DNA from: Bacteroidota bacterium
GTDB taxonomy: Bacteria > Bacteroidota > Bacteroidia > Chitinophagales > LD1
Reading direction: 5' to 3'
Assembly (NCBI GenBank): GCA_018267385.1
Contig: JAFDYN010000023.1
Location: 1 to 64,000, forward strand
Length of the DNA stretch: 64,000 nucleotides
In this document: one piece after another, positions 1 through 9,682 of the stretch
Numbering within the stretch: the first letter of the stretch is position 1
Layout: each line of letters opens with the position of its first letter
Notes under the pieces: model-generated
Seen by the model: the letters and a program-made list of their open reading frames with translations, nothing else
What the model was told of the DNA's origin: nothing
Databases searched by the model: none
Made by a program: the position numbers and the translations under genes

Positions 1-3000
1 GGGTAAACTGAAGCCTGTCACGGAAGAGGCCGGATCTGAAGTATTAGAGAAGGTCAGTGGGGAAGATGGATTGCCGGGCTGCTCGCTCCATGTACCGCTA
101 CCCGCAGCACCCAGTGAGGTGCCGGTATACTGGCAGATGCTCTGGTCTGAGCCTGCATTAGGTCGTGAGGTCACAAATACCTGAGCGGTATCTGTGCAGC
201 CACCACTGGTCCATACAAAAGTGTAAGTACCCAGTGTACTAAAGTTAGAAATAGAAGTAGTACTGCTGCCCGGAGTATTGATCGTAGCAGTACCCGGATT
301 GCCTGAGGCGATGGCAGCCCAGCTACCTGTACCGGCTGCGGCCATTGTCACAGCACTATTGAGCGGGTAGCAGGTGAGGTGCTGATCGGGACCGGCATCA
401 GGTTTAGCCGTCACGGTGATGGTAGCAGTATCGCTACAGCCGGATGCATTGGTCCATTTCAGATAGTAAACACCTGCAGCTGAGAAAGCAGAAACTGTAG
501 CCGTAGGTGACGTAGCCGGAGCGATAGTCGCTGTACCCGGTGCCGGAGTGATAAGGCTCCATGTGCCCGTGCCGGTCGCAGTCATAGCAGTGCTGCCACC
601 CGGCAGGATGACACAGCTCACAGTTTTATCCGGGCCTGCATCAGGCTTGGCAGTGACAGTGACAGTAGCCGTATCTGTACATCCTGCTGCATTGGTCCAT
701 TTCAGATAATATACACCCGCCGCCGAGAATGCAGAAACGGAGGCGGTCGGAGAGGTAGCAGGCGCAATAGTAGCAGTACCCGGCGCCGGAGTGATAAGGC
801 TCCATGTGCCGGTACCTGTAGCAGCCATAGTGGCGGAGCCACCCGGCAGCGCCGCGCATGTCACCGTTTGGTCTGCTCCCGCATTGACAGTTGCATTGAC
901 GGTCACAGTCATTGTATCGGAGCATCCTGCTGCATTGGTCCACTTCAGATAGTAGACACCTGCTGCGGAAAAAGCAGAAACTGCAGCTGTAGCCGAGGTA
1001 GCCGGAGTGATCGTACAAGTACCCGGCGCAGGTGTGACAAGGCTCCATGTGCCTGTACCCGTTGCCGCCATAGTAGCCGAGCCGCCCGGTAGCGTGATAC
1101 AGTTGAGAGTCTGGTCTGCACCCGCGTTTGGTTTAGTCGTGACAGTGATGGTAGCCGTGTCTGAGCAGCCTGCGGTGCTGGTCCACTTGAGCGAGTATAC
1201 GCCCGCCGCAGTGAAGCTGCTGACTGTGGCAGTAGGAGAGGTGGCAGGCGAGATCGTAGCTGTGCCCGGTGCAGGAGTGATCAGGCTCCAGGTGCCTGTA
1301 CCGGTCGCTGCCATAGTAGTGCTCCCTCCGGGCAGTACTACACAGGATACCGTCTGGTCCGCTCCGGCACTTGCATTGCCTGATACGACCACCAGCGCGG
1401 TATCTACACACACACCGCTGCCCCAGGTGAACATATACGTGCCCGCAGCACTGAAATTGTGTATGATGCTGGTAGGTGATGCCGGCGAAGAGATCGTAGC
1501 AGTGCCGGGGGCTGGTGTCAGCAGCGTCCAGGTGCCTGTGCCGCTGCCGGCCATGGTCACAGAGCCACCCGGAAAGGATGCGACACATGATGCCGCCTGA
1601 TCCGGCCCGGCATTAGCCGTGCCAGCCCGGACTACGGAGCCTGTGCCCGTACCCGTACAGCCGGTGGGAGAGGTGTAGGTGAGGGTATAGGTAGTCGTAC
1701 TACCGGGGTTGACCGATATGCCTGATGTCGTGGCATTATTGCTCCAGTGATAGGTGCCGCCGGGTACTGATGGTGTGGCACTGAGCGTCACACTACCGCT
1801 ACAGGCTGTATCATTGGGAATGGTCACAGTAGGATTAGGCGTGATCAGTACCGACTTGCTCGTCACCGCTTTGCATCCTGTAGTAGTAGAGTCCTTCAGC
1901 GTGATAAAATAAGTGCCGGGAGCAGAATAGGTATGTGCAGGAGGGTTGGTGACCAGAGACGTTGTGTTGTCCCCGAAATTCCATTGCTGCCATATGATAC
2001 CGGCGCTGTTATTGGTCACCGTCACAGTACCTGAGGTGCCGCAGATGGTATCAGGTGCTACAGTGAAACTATTGACCGGAGCCATCTGGAAAGTACTGCC
2101 AGTGAAGTCAAAATTCCAGCCTGTAGGCACAGGTGCAGAGTAGTTATTGATAAAGATAGCATATGTATGACCTACGGTCACACTCTGCGAGGGACAGATC
2201 TCCTGGGTAGGATCCAGTGTGTACAGATCTGTAGGACAGACCGTACCAGATGAAGCCGACATTCCTATGGGGTCAGAAGCGGAGCCTGCATAGTTATAGT
2301 TGCAGGATACTTCATTGGTCTGATTAAGGTTAGTAGGGCACCCGTTAGTGATATCATACAAGGCCCAGTCCAGCTCTATACCACTGCCCGTAGGATCACA
2401 GTTGAATGAGAGCTGGCCTCCTACGCCTACCGTAAACTGGTACCATACACCTGCGCTCGGCACAGAGAGGAAGCAATCCGGAGTGAAATTAGAGCCACCT
2501 GCCGGTACTGATGCCAGGGTGAATGGCGCTGTAGTGCATAGCTTGGTCGCAGTATTGCACCGGCTGCCGGGAGGGTTAGGCGGGTCTGTACTGCTGATGC
2601 ACAGATTGAAAGTACCTGCAGTGCCAAAAGAACTGACCTCTACGTAGTAGGTGGTCCCTACGGCCTGATTGGCCTGGGCTGATGCAGCATTGCTGCCTGT
2701 GACTATATTGCAGTAGCCGCCCCCGGCACCTGAGTAGTTGCTACAGTCCGGAGTGGTATAGATGGCTATACCGAGACCTGATGCCGGAGATGCCCCGGAG
2801 GGTGTCACTGTAGCAGTAGTATATGATCCGGTGGATACAAAGGTAAACCATACATCATTGGTCCAGTTGTTTTGGCCGCAGGCCCCGCTGGTCCATGTCT
2901 GGGCGGTAGCCGCTACTGTCGTACCATTCACGCAGGCCTGACCGGTAGAGGGCAGCGAGATAGGCTGGGCAGTAGAGCAGTTGTCATTGGCCGGCTGTGC

Positions 3001-3063
3001 TACCACCCACAGGGGGGTACAGATACATAGTAGTAGCCAGAGTGTATAAAATTTATCTTTCAT
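1..3063 (-). CDS. Giant secreted repeat adhesin (PKD and Ig-like repeats), 3' end outside window
   Basis: An open frame runs from ATG at 3063 through the left edge, giving 1021 visible residues. Residues 1-22 are a signal peptide ending VVAQ, followed by PANDNCSTAQPI, a common start of the mature part in Bacteroidota surface proteins. A PKD-like domain (NFGDN...HTYSAPGTY) lies near residues 350-400. From about residue 474 the protein is Ser/Thr/Gly-rich Ig-like repeats, each beginning AGxDQT and containing TGTGTWSL and PAPGTATI. Four are exactly 81 residues (243 bp) apart and highly similar in DNA; neighbours are 79-80 residues. It is probably exported by T9SS and acts on the cell surface or in gliding/adhesion, but the C-terminal sorting domain would lie outside the window. 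Function as an adhesin is inferred from architecture only. Confidence 0.85.
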   Translation of the reverse strand, partial: MKDKFYTLWLLLCICTPLWVVAQPANDNCSTAQPISLPSTGQACVNGTTVAATAQTWTSGACGQNNWTNDVWFTFVSTGSYTTATVTPSGASPASGLGIAIYTTPDCSNYSGAGGGYCNIVTGSNAASAQANQAVGTTYYVEVSSFGTAGTFNLCISSTDPPNPPGSRCNTATKLCTTAPFTLASVPAGGSNFTPDCFLSVPSAGVWYQFTVGVGGQLSFNCDPTGSGIELDWALYDITNGCPTNLNQTNEVSCNYNYAGSASDPIGMSASSGTVCPTDLYTLDPTQEICPSQSVTVGHTYAIFINNYSAPVPTGWNFDFTGSTFQMAPVNSFTVAPDTICGTSGTVTVTNNSAGIIWQQWNFGDNTTSLVTNPPAHTYSAPGTYFITLKDSTTTGCKAVTSKSVLITPNPTVTIPNDTACSGSVTLSATPSVPGGTYHWSNNATTSGISVNPGSTTTYTLTYTSPTGCTGTGTGSVVRAGTANAGPDQAASCVASFPGGSVTMAGSGTGTWTLLTPAPGTATISSPASPTSIIHNFSAAGTYMFTWGSGVCVDTALVVVSGNASAGADQTVSCVVLPGGSTTMAATGTGTWSLITPAPGTATISPATSPTATVSSFTAAGVYSLKWTSTAGCSDTATITVTTKPNAGADQTLNCITLPGGSATMAATGTGTWSLVTPAPGTCTITPATSATAAVSAFSAAGVYYLKWTNAAGCSDTMTVTVNATVNAGADQTVTCAALPGGSATMAATGTGTWSLITPAPGTATIAPATSPTASVSAFSAAGVYYLKWTNAAGCTDTATVTVTAKPDAGPDKTVSCVILPGGSTAMTATGTGTWSLITPAPGTATIAPATSPTATVSAFSAAGVYYLKWTNASGCSDTATITVTAKPDAGPDQHLTCYPLNSAVTMAAAGTGSWAAIASGNPGTATINTPGSSTTSISNFSTLGTYTFVWTSGGCTDTAQVFVTSRPNAGSDQSICQYTGTSLGAAGSGTWSEQPGNPSSPLTFSNTSDPASSVTGFSLP
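400..1620 (-). repeat. In-frame tandem repeat array, 243-bp units
   Basis: The motif reading gtgataaggctcc on the plus strand recurs at about 548, 791, 1034 and 1277 at a constant 243-bp period, with a related copy 240 bp further on. Each unit encodes an 81-residue Ig-like repeat of the adhesin. Such arrays change copy number by recombination and are often collapsed in assemblies. Limits are approximate. Confidence 0.8.
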
Positions 3064-3375
3064 TCTTTCAGGGTTAGGTCTGGATAAGGGGATGTTATCA
3101 AAAGGTTAATTTACTTTTTTAAAAGCAAAAGTATAGACACAGAATATTCAAAATGCACACAGGATCAACAAATCATATATCATAAAGTCGTGTATGGCCA
3201 CAAAGAGGTTGCAGAGCATTCAATCAATGCACATAGCATTCCATCCAAGAGTGGTATGGGCTAAAGATAAATATTGAGCCTAAGACGGGAAAGCGCCTGT
3301 ATGTTAAATTTTAAATAATCGAATTAATCACATATTTATTATATGTAAATTAATGAAAGCAATGAAAAGGTGTGA
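3064..3375. other. Gene-free stretch, 312 bp
   Basis: This AT-rich spacer lies between the adhesin start and the Rieske gene stop. Apart from the candidate adhesin promoter I see no gene, strong hairpin or repeat in it. Confidence 0.6.
3126..3133 (-). promoter_or_regulatory. Candidate -7 element of the adhesin gene
   Basis: On the minus strand this reads TACTTTTG, a full match to the Bacteroidota -7 consensus TAnnTTTG, about 63 bp upstream of the adhesin start. A TTTTG lies 15 bp further upstream, closer than the usual 19-21 bp, so the -33 part is uncertain. Confidence 0.4.
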
Positions 3376-3765
3376 TCACCCCTTGATAGTGAGGATAGTA
3401 CCCGACTGGGTCACGGTATACGTAGGAAGGTTGGACGGTGGCGGACCGCTCAGGCGGGTGCCATCACTGCTGAACCTGCCGCCATGACAGCCACAGTCAA
3501 AGCCGCTGCCGGTATAGCTTACGATACATCCCTCATGCGTGCATACCATAGAGATGGCCTTATAGCCTGATCCGGTATTGATCACAAAGACGTTATTGCT
3601 GATCACGTAGCCGCCCGTAGTAGCCAGCGCAGCATTGGAAGAGGAGCTCAGGTCCAGGGTAAAATCAACAGGTGTAGGGCTATATTTCTGACAGCTCTGG
3701 AGCGAGAGAGCCGCACCGATCCCACATAGCGCACAGGCTGTGACTACAAATTCTTTTCTATCCAT
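3376..3765 (-). CDS. Rieske [2Fe-2S] lipoprotein
   Basis: Small single-domain Rieske protein of 129 residues that should carry a [2Fe-2S] cluster in electron transfer. Both cluster motifs are visible: C75-T-H77 within CTHEGC, and C91-G-C93-H94 within CGCHGG; C80 and C93 are placed to form the usual stabilising disulfide. The N-terminus MDRKEF is followed by a hydrophobic stretch and a lipobox LQSC (C25), so the mature protein is probably a lipid-anchored envelope protein. An upstream ATG at 3795 would add ten residues (MRAIVKKIIK), but starting at MDRKEF gives a normal lipoprotein signal. No partner oxidase or dehydrogenase is adjacent, so the electron donor and acceptor are unknown. Confidence 0.88.
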   Translation of the reverse strand: MDRKEFVVTACALCGIGAALSLQSCQKYSPTPVDFTLDLSSSSNAALATTGGYVISNNVFVINTGSGYKAISMVCTHEGCIVSYTGSGFDCGCHGGRFSSDGTRLSGPPPSNLPTYTVTQSGTILTIKG

Positions 3766-4006
3766 TTTGATAATTTTTTTTACAATGGCCCTCATAAGAC
3801 ATTGTCAATACGGAAGTTAGTGCAATGTTTAAACATGGAACGTTAAAAGTCAACCTTTGATACGATTTAACTTTCGGCGATTAACTGTGGCTCAGGCAGT
3901 TCTATTTTTAGGATGAGGAAGATCATAGATAATAAAGTAGGATAGCAGGCAGGGTATGCTATTGGGACCGACGTTGCTTTTGTCAAGGTGTTGCATTATA
4001 CCAGTT

Positions 4007-4396
4007 ATGAGAAGCATTGCAGCAATCTTTGTCACGCATCTGATGCTCGCGGTCACAGCCACCGCTGCCGCACCTGTAGATACCCTTACACCCGCTCAGA
4101 TGAGCAGTGCTACCATGACGGTAGAGCAGCTGCTCGGTGTGCCATCCTCCTATACCGTGATCTACTGCCGGATGCTGATGAGTCACCGGGGTAAAGGAGT
4201 CTGCACGTTTTTCTATTGCCCTGATAGCTGTGCAGGGTGTGCTACGGTCAGTGCGAGGGACTTCCCGGGTATGTGGTCAGAGCAGCTGAATCAATGGCTG
4301 GTGGCGGGCTATAATTTTATCCTCACTGATATAGAGATGCAGTGCGGCAGCAGAGTTATGCACTGGCAGCAGAAAAGTTTTGCAGCCCCGCGGTGA
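4007..4396 (+). CDS. Cys-rich secreted protein of unknown function
   Basis: The 129-residue protein starts at ATG 4007, which places a clean signal peptide at the N-terminus (MRSIAAIFVTH to about A22). An in-frame ATG at 3956 would put 17 residues in front of it and is less likely. The mature part has six cysteines (54, 66, 71, 75, 78, 113), four of them in CTFFYCPDSCAGC, which suggests disulfides or metal binding in the periplasm. It lies 21 bp upstream of the TPR protein gene on the same strand and may be co-transcribed. I do not recognise the family. Confidence 0.6.
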   Translation: MRSIAAIFVTHLMLAVTATAAAPVDTLTPAQMSSATMTVEQLLGVPSSYTVIYCRMLMSHRGKGVCTFFYCPDSCAGCATVSARDFPGMWSEQLNQWLVAGYNFILTDIEMQCGSRVMHWQQKSFAAPR

Positions 4397-4417
4397 GATG
4401 GTTACTTTAGCTGCCTC

Positions 4418-5266
4418 ATGATGAAAACATTTCTTTACATACTTTGCTCGCTGCCGCTTTTGCTTTCTGCGCAGCAGTCCATACCGCCCGATACTGCTAT
4501 CCTCCGCGATCAGCTCTCAGCAGTAGCACACTTTGATACCGGCAAGGCACTCGTGGCGCGGGGTCTTTTACGCGAAGCGGGACTGCATTTCAACACTGCT
4601 ATCTATCTGGATAAAACCAATGCGCAATACTACAATGCCCGTGGCAATGTGAAATCTGACATAGAACAATATGAAGATGCCCTGCACGACTATGACAAGG
4701 CTATAGCGATGGATCCTGTACTGATAAAAGCGTATTACAACCGCGGCACCTGCAGATATTATCTGGAGGACTACAAGGGTGCTATCTCAGACTATACAGT
4801 ACTGCTACAGTCGGATCCCAAAGACGCTGAAGTCTGGCACAACAGGGCCTGTGCGTGGATGGACTCAGGGGAATACAAAAAGGCATTAAAGGATTTCGAC
4901 AGAGCAATAGAATTAAATCCATTATATCTACGTGCATATAGTAATAGGGGGGAAGCCCACACATATAATGGCGATGACCTGAAGGCCACGCTGGATTACA
5001 ATAAAGCGATATCTCTCGCTCCTGACAGCGCATACAGCTATCTCTCCAGAGGCTGGAGCAGGGCCTATAATAAGCGCTTCAATGCAGCTCTCAAAGACTA
5101 TGACAAAGCCCTGGAGTTGGATCCTCAAAATGCACACGGTTATTACCTCCGTGCGTTGGTAGAGCAGGCGCTGGATGATATAAAGGCTGCCTGTGCAGAT
5201 CTGTACAAAGCACTAGTGCTGGGAGATAAAGGCGCAGCTGAAAAGATCAGCCTCTATTGCAAATAG
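4418..5266 (+). CDS. Exported TPR repeat protein
   Basis: The 282-residue protein begins with MMKTFLYILCSLPLLLSAQQ, a signal peptide cleaved near SAQ. From about residue 35 to the end it consists of consecutive 34-residue tetratricopeptide repeats with the expected small and aromatic positions (AYYNRGTCRYYLEDYKGAISDY, then AEVWHNRACAWMDSG and so on); I count about six. TPR solenoids bind peptides or partner proteins, so it is probably a periplasmic scaffold. TACTTTAG at 4403-4410 is a near match to the Bacteroidota -7 box and would give an almost leaderless transcript. The start may be either of two adjacent ATG codons (4418 or 4421). Confidence 0.85.
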   Translation: MMKTFLYILCSLPLLLSAQQSIPPDTAILRDQLSAVAHFDTGKALVARGLLREAGLHFNTAIYLDKTNAQYYNARGNVKSDIEQYEDALHDYDKAIAMDPVLIKAYYNRGTCRYYLEDYKGAISDYTVLLQSDPKDAEVWHNRACAWMDSGEYKKALKDFDRAIELNPLYLRAYSNRGEAHTYNGDDLKATLDYNKAISLAPDSAYSYLSRGWSRAYNKRFNAALKDYDKALELDPQNAHGYYLRALVEQALDDIKAACADLYKALVLGDKGAAEKISLYCK

Positions 5267-5269
5267 AAC

Positions 5270-5479
5270 TCAGGGCTGTATACCGTCTGTGATAGGCGGA
5301 GGAAACATATTATCTCTCGTAGGCGGTGCAGGAGGGTCTTTAGGTATCTCTGGTTCCGGTTTAGCAGGTACTACATCAGGATTTTCTATTTCCGGTTTAT
5401 CTGGCACCTGTATCTCCGGTTTCTTCTCTTCGTTTGGTTTCTCCGGTGGATTCTTCTCGTTTTTCTTATCGTCACTCAT
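5270..5479 (-). CDS. Small Pro/Glu/Lys-rich protein
   Basis: This 69-residue protein starts MSDDKKNEKNPPEKPNEEKK and has no hydrophobic segment. More than half of it is Pro, Glu, Lys and Asp, with repeated PEI/PD motifs, so it should be disordered and cytoplasmic. It converges on the TPR gene, with stop codons 3 bp apart. The opposite strand is also open here but encodes an implausible Gly/Ser/Phe sequence, so the minus-strand reading is preferred. No family is recognised. Confidence 0.5.
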   Translation of the reverse strand: MSDDKKNEKNPPEKPNEEKKPEIQVPDKPEIENPDVVPAKPEPEIPKDPPAPPTRDNMFPPPITDGIQP

Positions 5480-5623
5480 GGCTATGTGTTTTTTTATATC
5501 TGGCGCAAAAGCCGTGCTGGATTGAGTGGGGCGATAGTTGCCCTACGAAAGCACAGATGCTTAGTTTGAACTCTACATGCAGCATCTGATGGCGCTCTGG
5601 CACCACTATGATCATATACCGCA

Positions 5624-5650
5624 TAAAAAAAGCGGGACCGAAGCCCCGCT
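5624..5650 (-). terminator. Rho-independent terminator of pnp
   Basis: On the minus strand AGCGGG and CCCGCT pair around the loop GCTTCGGT, followed by a run of T (5624-5630). It lies about 50 bp past the pnp stop. Confidence 0.85.
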
Positions 5651-5698
5651 CTTTCTATATGTCTTGAATCTTGATTCTTGACTCTTGTATCTAAGCGA

Positions 5699-7825
5699 TT
5701 ATGCCTTCTCTTCCTTAGGCAGGAGAACCTTGCGGCTCAGCTTGAACTTGCCGGTCTTCTGGTCTACGTCGAGGAGTTTTACCTTGATCACTTCGCCTTC
5801 TTTCAGGATGCCGTCCATGGTCTCGAGGCGTTTGTGAGAGATCTCGGAGATGTGGAGCAGGCCCTGCTTGCCCGGCATGAACTCTACGAATGCACCGTAT
5901 GGCATGATAGACTTCACAGTCGCTTCGTATACTTCACCTACCTCAGGTGTCGCTACGATACCCTTGATGATGCGCAGGGCAGCATTCACAGAGTCAGCGT
6001 TAGGGCCGAATACCTCTACGCGGCCACGGCCATCAGCTTCTTCAGAGATCGTGATGGTAGTACCAGTGGTCTTCTGCATCTCTTGTATGATCTTGCCACC
6101 AGGTCCGATGATCGCACCGATGTACTCATTGGCTACGAACATCACCTCGATCTTAGGTGCGTGTGGCTTGTAGTCAGCGTTTGGCTGTGGCATGGTCTCT
6201 ACCAGCTTGCCCAGGATGTGCAGGCGGCCTTCCTTCGCTTGCTCGAGGGCTTGCGTCAGGAGCTCCTTAGAGAGGCCGTCTATCTTGATATCCATCTGGC
6301 AGGCAGTGATGCCCTTGGCAGTACCGCACACCTTAAAGTCCATATCACCCAGGTGATCTTCATCGCCCAGGATGTCAGACAGGATAGCGTGCTTGCCGCC
6401 ATTGTCAGTCACGAGGCCCATAGCGATACCAGATACCGGTGCAGCTATCTTGACACCTGCATCCATCAGCGCCAGTGTACCTGCGCACACGGTAGCCATA
6501 GAGGAGGAGCCGTTTGACTCCAGGATGTCAGATACTACGCGCACTACGTATGGTATATCAGCTGGCATTACCTTCTGCAGCGCACGGAATGCGAGATTGC
6601 CGTGGCCTGTCTCGCGGCGGCTGGTACCACGTGGGGTACGTGCCTCACCGGTAGAGAAAGGAGGGAAGTTGTAATGCAGCATAAATTTCTTCTCCTCATT
6701 GATCACTACGCCGTCTACAGTTTGCGCATCCAGGGAGGTGCCGAGTGTTACAGTAGTGAGGGACTGGGTCTCACCGCGGGTGAAGATAGCCGAGCCGTGA
6801 GGGCTAGGCAGGTAGCCTACCTCGCACCAGATAGGGCGGATCTCGTTCATCTTGCGGCCATCGAGGCGCACGGTCTTATTGAGCATGGTCCAGCGCACAG
6901 CCTCCTTCTCCTCGTGGTGGAAGTACTGGCCGATCAGGAATGCCTTCTCCTTCAGCTCCTCAGGTGTGAGGGTAGCCTCAAACTCAGCCTGCACAGCGTC
7001 AAACAGTTCCTTGCGCTGATGCTTGTCAGCGAGGCCCTTTGATGCGATCTCTACATACTTGTCATATGCGTGAGCGTGGATCTTGGCGCGCAGTTCTTCA
7101 TCATGTGTCTCGTGAGAGTAGGTACGCTTGGTAGCAGTACCGGCCTCAGCCTGCAGCTCGAGGATCACAGCCACTTGCTTCTTCAGCATCTCATGGGCAA
7201 AGGCGATAGCCTCTACCATTTCAGCCTCGCTCACTTCTGCCATCTCACCCTCTACCATCACGATAGACTTCTCAGTGGCAGCTACGATCATATCGAGCGT
7301 TGTATTAGGACCTTCTACATCAGACTTGCTGGGGTTGATCACCAGCTGGCCGTTGATCTTTGCCACGCGGCACTCAGAGATAGGACCGTTGAAAGGTATG
7401 GTAGATACCGCCAGGGCAGACGATGCCGCGAGGCATGCCAGTGCATCAGGCAGTTCATTGCTATCAGCAGATATGAGGGTCAGGTGTACCACTACATTGG
7501 CATGGTAGTCATCCGGGAAGAGGGGGCGCAGGGCGCGGTCTACCAGGCGGCTCGTCAGGATCTCATTCTCACTAGGGCGGGCCTCACGCTTGAAGAAGCC
7601 ACCCGGAAACTTGCCGGCTGCGGCAAACTTCTCCTGGTACTCTACGGTGAGCGGCATGAAGTCTACGCCTTCTTTGGCGTTGATATCAGCGCAGGCAGTA
7701 GCGAGGAGCATGGTATTGCCATACTTTACCACTACAGAGCCGTCGGCTTGCTTGGCCAGGCGGCCTGTCTCGATCTCCACTATGCGGCCACCGCCGAGGT
7801 CGATCGTCTTTTTGATTACTTTCAT
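5699..7825 (-). CDS. pnp: Polyribonucleotide nucleotidyltransferase (PNPase)
   Basis: This 708-residue PNPase degrades RNA 3' to 5' by phosphorolysis, as a trimer and often in a degradosome. The order is two RNase PH domains (about 1-215 and 310-545) separated by a helical domain, then a KH domain with the IGPGGKII loop, and a C-terminal S1 domain starting near [20 protein letters not shown]. The active-site region of the second PH domain shows [16 protein letters not shown]. Length and domain set are typical. It follows rpsO in the conserved rpsO-pnp order, but a strong terminator between them suggests separate transcripts or read-through control. The leader between 7826 and 7870 contains a small hairpin. 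Confidence 0.97.
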   Translation of the reverse strand: MKVIKKTIDLGGGRIVEIETGRLAKQADGSVVVKYGNTMLLATACADINAKEGVDFMPLTVEYQEKFAAAGKFPGGFFKREARPSENEILTSRLVDRALRPLFPDDYHANVVVHLTLISADSNELPDALACLAASSALAVSTIPFNGPISECRVAKINGQLVINPSKSDVEGPNTTLDMIVAATEKSIVMVEGEMAEVSEAEMVEAIAFAHEMLKKQVAVILELQAEAGTATKRTYSHETHDEELRAKIHAHAYDKYVEIASKGLADKHQRKELFDAVQAEFEATLTPEELKEKAFLIGQYFHHEEKEAVRWTMLNKTVRLDGRKMNEIRPIWCEVGYLPSPHGSAIFTRGETQSLTTVTLGTSLDAQTVDGVVINEEKKFMLHYNFPPFSTGEARTPRGTSRRETGHGNLAFRALQKVMPADIPYVVRVVSDILESNGSSSMATVCAGTLALMDAGVKIAAPVSGIAMGLVTDNGGKHAILSDILGDEDHLGDMDFKVCGTAKGITACQMDIKIDGLSKELLTQALEQAKEGRLHILGKLVETMPQPNADYKPHAPKIEVMFVANEYIGAIIGPGGKIIQEMQKTTGTTITISEEADGRGRVEVFGPNADSVNAALRIIKGIVATPEVGEVYEATVKSIMPYGAFVEFMPGKQGLLHISEISHKRLETMDGILKEGEVIKVKLLDVDQKTGKFKLSRKVLLPKEEKA

Positions 7826-7843
7826 CTTTGTTTTTGTTTTTGC

Positions 7844-7859
7844 CCGGCGGTATTGCCGG
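7844..7859 (-). promoter_or_regulatory. Hairpin in the pnp leader
   Basis: CCGGC (7844-7848) pairs with GCCGG (7855-7859) 18 bp upstream of the pnp start. PNPase autoregulates through a leader stem-loop in enterobacteria; whether this small hairpin plays that role here is inference. Confidence 0.3.
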
Positions 7860-8020
7860 AGCGGGTTATGATTATTGATTACTTACTTTGGGATAATAGC
7901 GATAAACGCCTATCAGTCAGGAGACTAAAGGGGAAATAGCAGTGAAGTTTTAAGATCAGTGATGTATCTCAATCAGAAATCGTAAACCAACAACCAGAAG
8001 TAATAACGGCCCCTTTATAA

Positions 8021-8052
8021 AAGCAAAAAGGTCGGTGTATCCACCAACCTTT
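8021..8052 (-). terminator. Rho-independent terminator of rpsO
   Basis: On the minus strand AAGGTTGGTG (8042-8051) pairs with CACCGACCTT (8028-8037), with one G-T pair and a 4-nt loop, followed by TTTGCTTTT. It begins 11 bp after the rpsO stop. Confidence 0.85.
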
Positions 8053-8062
8053 CTGAGGGTCT

Positions 8063-8332
8063 TTATTTTCTGATGCCGAGTTTTTCGATGAGGGCACGGT
8101 AGCCGTTCAGGTCTGTCCGTGAGAGGTAGTTGAGCAGCCTCCTGCGCTTACCTACCAGCTTGAGCAGGGCGCGTGTGTTTGAGTGGTCCTTCTTATTAGT
8201 AGAGAGGTGACCAGAGATATGGTTGATACGGTGGGTGAAGAGGGCGATCTGGCCTTCTGTAGAGCCTGTGTTCTTCTCAGAGCCGCCGTATGTCTTGAAG
8301 AGTTCGTTCTGTGTTTCTGCAGTCAGTTTCAT
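8063..8332 (-). CDS. rpsO: 30S ribosomal protein S15
   Basis: This 89-residue protein binds 16S rRNA early in assembly of the small-subunit platform. The sequence shows S15 hallmarks: [14 protein letters not shown], the loop with HLSTNKKDH, and the basic helix [12 protein letters not shown]. The start at 8332 (MKLTAETQ) gives the normal S15 length; an in-frame ATG at 8476 would add 48 unrelated residues and cross the promoter. A well-spaced Bacteroidota promoter lies immediately upstream, so rpsO has its own transcription start although queA lies only 119 bp upstream on the same strand. Confidence 0.97.
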   Translation of the reverse strand: MKLTAETQNELFKTYGGSEKNTGSTEGQIALFTHRINHISGHLSTNKKDHSNTRALLKLVGKRRRLLNYLSRTDLNGYRALIEKLGIRK

Positions 8333-8365
8333 CTGTGCTTGACTTTGTTTTTTCTTTGTGAGGTG

Positions 8366-8396
8366 CAAATATAACGGGATTTTCGGTAAATGCAAA
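8366..8396 (-). promoter_or_regulatory. Promoter of rpsO (-33 TTTG, -7 TATATTTG)
   Basis: On the minus strand TTTG (8396-8393) is followed after 19 bp by TATATTTG (8373-8366). Both elements and the spacing fit the Bacteroidota sigma consensus. The predicted leader is about 28 nt. Confidence 0.75.
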
Positions 8397-8451
8397 CGCT
8401 GGTCGAAAAAGAATAAACACCCTCGGTTTTTGTGTTTTAGCGCTTTCGTGG

Positions 8452-9678
8452 TTAATTTATTTTCCTCAGATAGCATCCATCCCCATAGCTCAGAAAGCGG
8501 AAATCATGCGCCAGCGCATAGTCGTATATACGCCGCCAGTCGTCACCTATCAATGCCGCTACCAGCAGCAGCAGCGTACTATCCGGCTGGTGAAAGTTAG
8601 TGACCAGTTCGCGCACTACCCGCCACTGATAGCCCGGTGCTATGAGTAGCTGCGTACGCGTGATGACGCGGTCCAGACCATGCTGATGCAGATAGGAGAG
8701 GAGTGCATCGAGCGCATCGGTAGCAGGTAGTGACCCATCCGTCTCATAGGCATCCCACTGCTGCACGGCCAGTTGGGAAGGTTCTATGTTTGGCTTGCTA
8801 TGCACTTTCGCGCCGATCCAGTATAGGCTCTCCAGCGTGCGTGTAGCAGTAGTCCCCACAGCCACTACGTTTCGTCCGGCGGCTATGGCGTCACGCAGTT
8901 TCTCTAGGAGTGTCACAGGTACGTCTAGCCACTCTGCATGCATCTGGTGGTCTGCTATTACGTCAGCTTTTACAGGCTTGAAGGTGCCCGCACCGACATG
9001 AAGTGTCACAAAATCCCAGTGGATACCCTTCATGCGAAAGTCGTCAAATATTCGGTCTGTGAAGTGAAGCCCTGCGGTAGGGGCGGCTACTGACCCTTCC
9101 ACTTTGCTGTAGATGGTCTGGTAGGTGTCGCTATCGGCCTTATCGGCTTTGCGCTTAATATAAGGGGGCAGCGGCACGGCACCAGCCAGATAGAGTATCT
9201 CTGCGAAGGTCGCGTCAGTACCCCACTGCAGCAGTATCACGTAGCAGTCACTGAGCTTCTCTACGATAGAGGCGGTGATCGAGATGTTATGCTCCGGGAA
9301 ATGGAGATGCAGCTCTTTCTCCTTCCACTTGTCTGCTTTGCCTACCAGGCACTTCCAGTAGACCTCTTGCATCTGCATCATCCCTGTGGTGATATCGGCA
9401 TACCGTTCATCAGGCTCCAGGCAGAAAACCTCTATCGTAGAGCCGGTCTCTTTAGGAAACAGCAGCCGCGCATGCACCACCTTTGTATCATTAAAGATCA
9501 CAAGAGAATCGGCAGGTATATATTCAGCGATATTGCGGTATACATCTTCAGCGATGCTGCCATCCGTATAAAGCAGGAGCTTAGACAGGTCGCGGTCGGG
9601 CAGAGGGTACTTGGCTATCCTGTCATCAGGTAGTGTATAGGTATAATCGGCTATGCGTATGTCGCGAGGATCTGTCAT
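8452..9678 (-). CDS. queA: tRNA preQ1(34) S-adenosylmethionine ribosyltransferase-isomerase
   Basis: QueA transfers the ribosyl part of SAM to preQ1 at the wobble position of tRNA, making epoxyqueuosine. The 408-residue sequence carries family signatures: [22 protein letters not shown] at the N-terminus, [26 protein letters not shown], the [11 protein letters not shown] motif and [11 protein letters not shown]. The later TRTLES and [15 protein letters not shown] segments also match. Its start lies 4 bp after the stop of the 59-codon gene and it probably shares a transcript with ribBA. No other queuosine gene is in the window. Confidence 0.95.
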   Translation of the reverse strand: MTDPRDIRIADYTYTLPDDRIAKYPLPDRDLSKLLLYTDGSIAEDVYRNIAEYIPADSLVIFNDTKVVHARLLFPKETGSTIEVFCLEPDERYADITTGMMQMQEVYWKCLVGKADKWKEKELHLHFPEHNISITASIVEKLSDCYVILLQWGTDATFAEILYLAGAVPLPPYIKRKADKADSDTYQTIYSKVEGSVAAPTAGLHFTDRIFDDFRMKGIHWDFVTLHVGAGTFKPVKADVIADHQMHAEWLDVPVTLLEKLRDAIAAGRNVVAVGTTATRTLESLYWIGAKVHSKPNIEPSQLAVQQWDAYETDGSLPATDALDALLSYLHQHGLDRVITRTQLLIAPGYQWRVVRELVTNFHQPDSTLLLLVAALIGDDWRRIYDYALAHDFRFLSYGDGCYLRKIN

Positions 9679-9682
9679 GTTC

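Noticed and set aside
1007-1600. Plus-strand open frame of 197 codons across the adhesin repeats
   Set aside because: It repeats with the 243-bp unit and has no start signal or family; it is the antisense reflection of the adhesin repeats on the minus strand.
5678-7939. Several plus-strand frames inside pnp
   Set aside because: They lie antisense to a complete PNPase whose domain motifs are all on the minus strand, and show no recognisable protein features.
8333-8476. N-terminal extension of rpsO by 48 codons
   Set aside because: S15 is normally 89 residues and the extension covers a full promoter.
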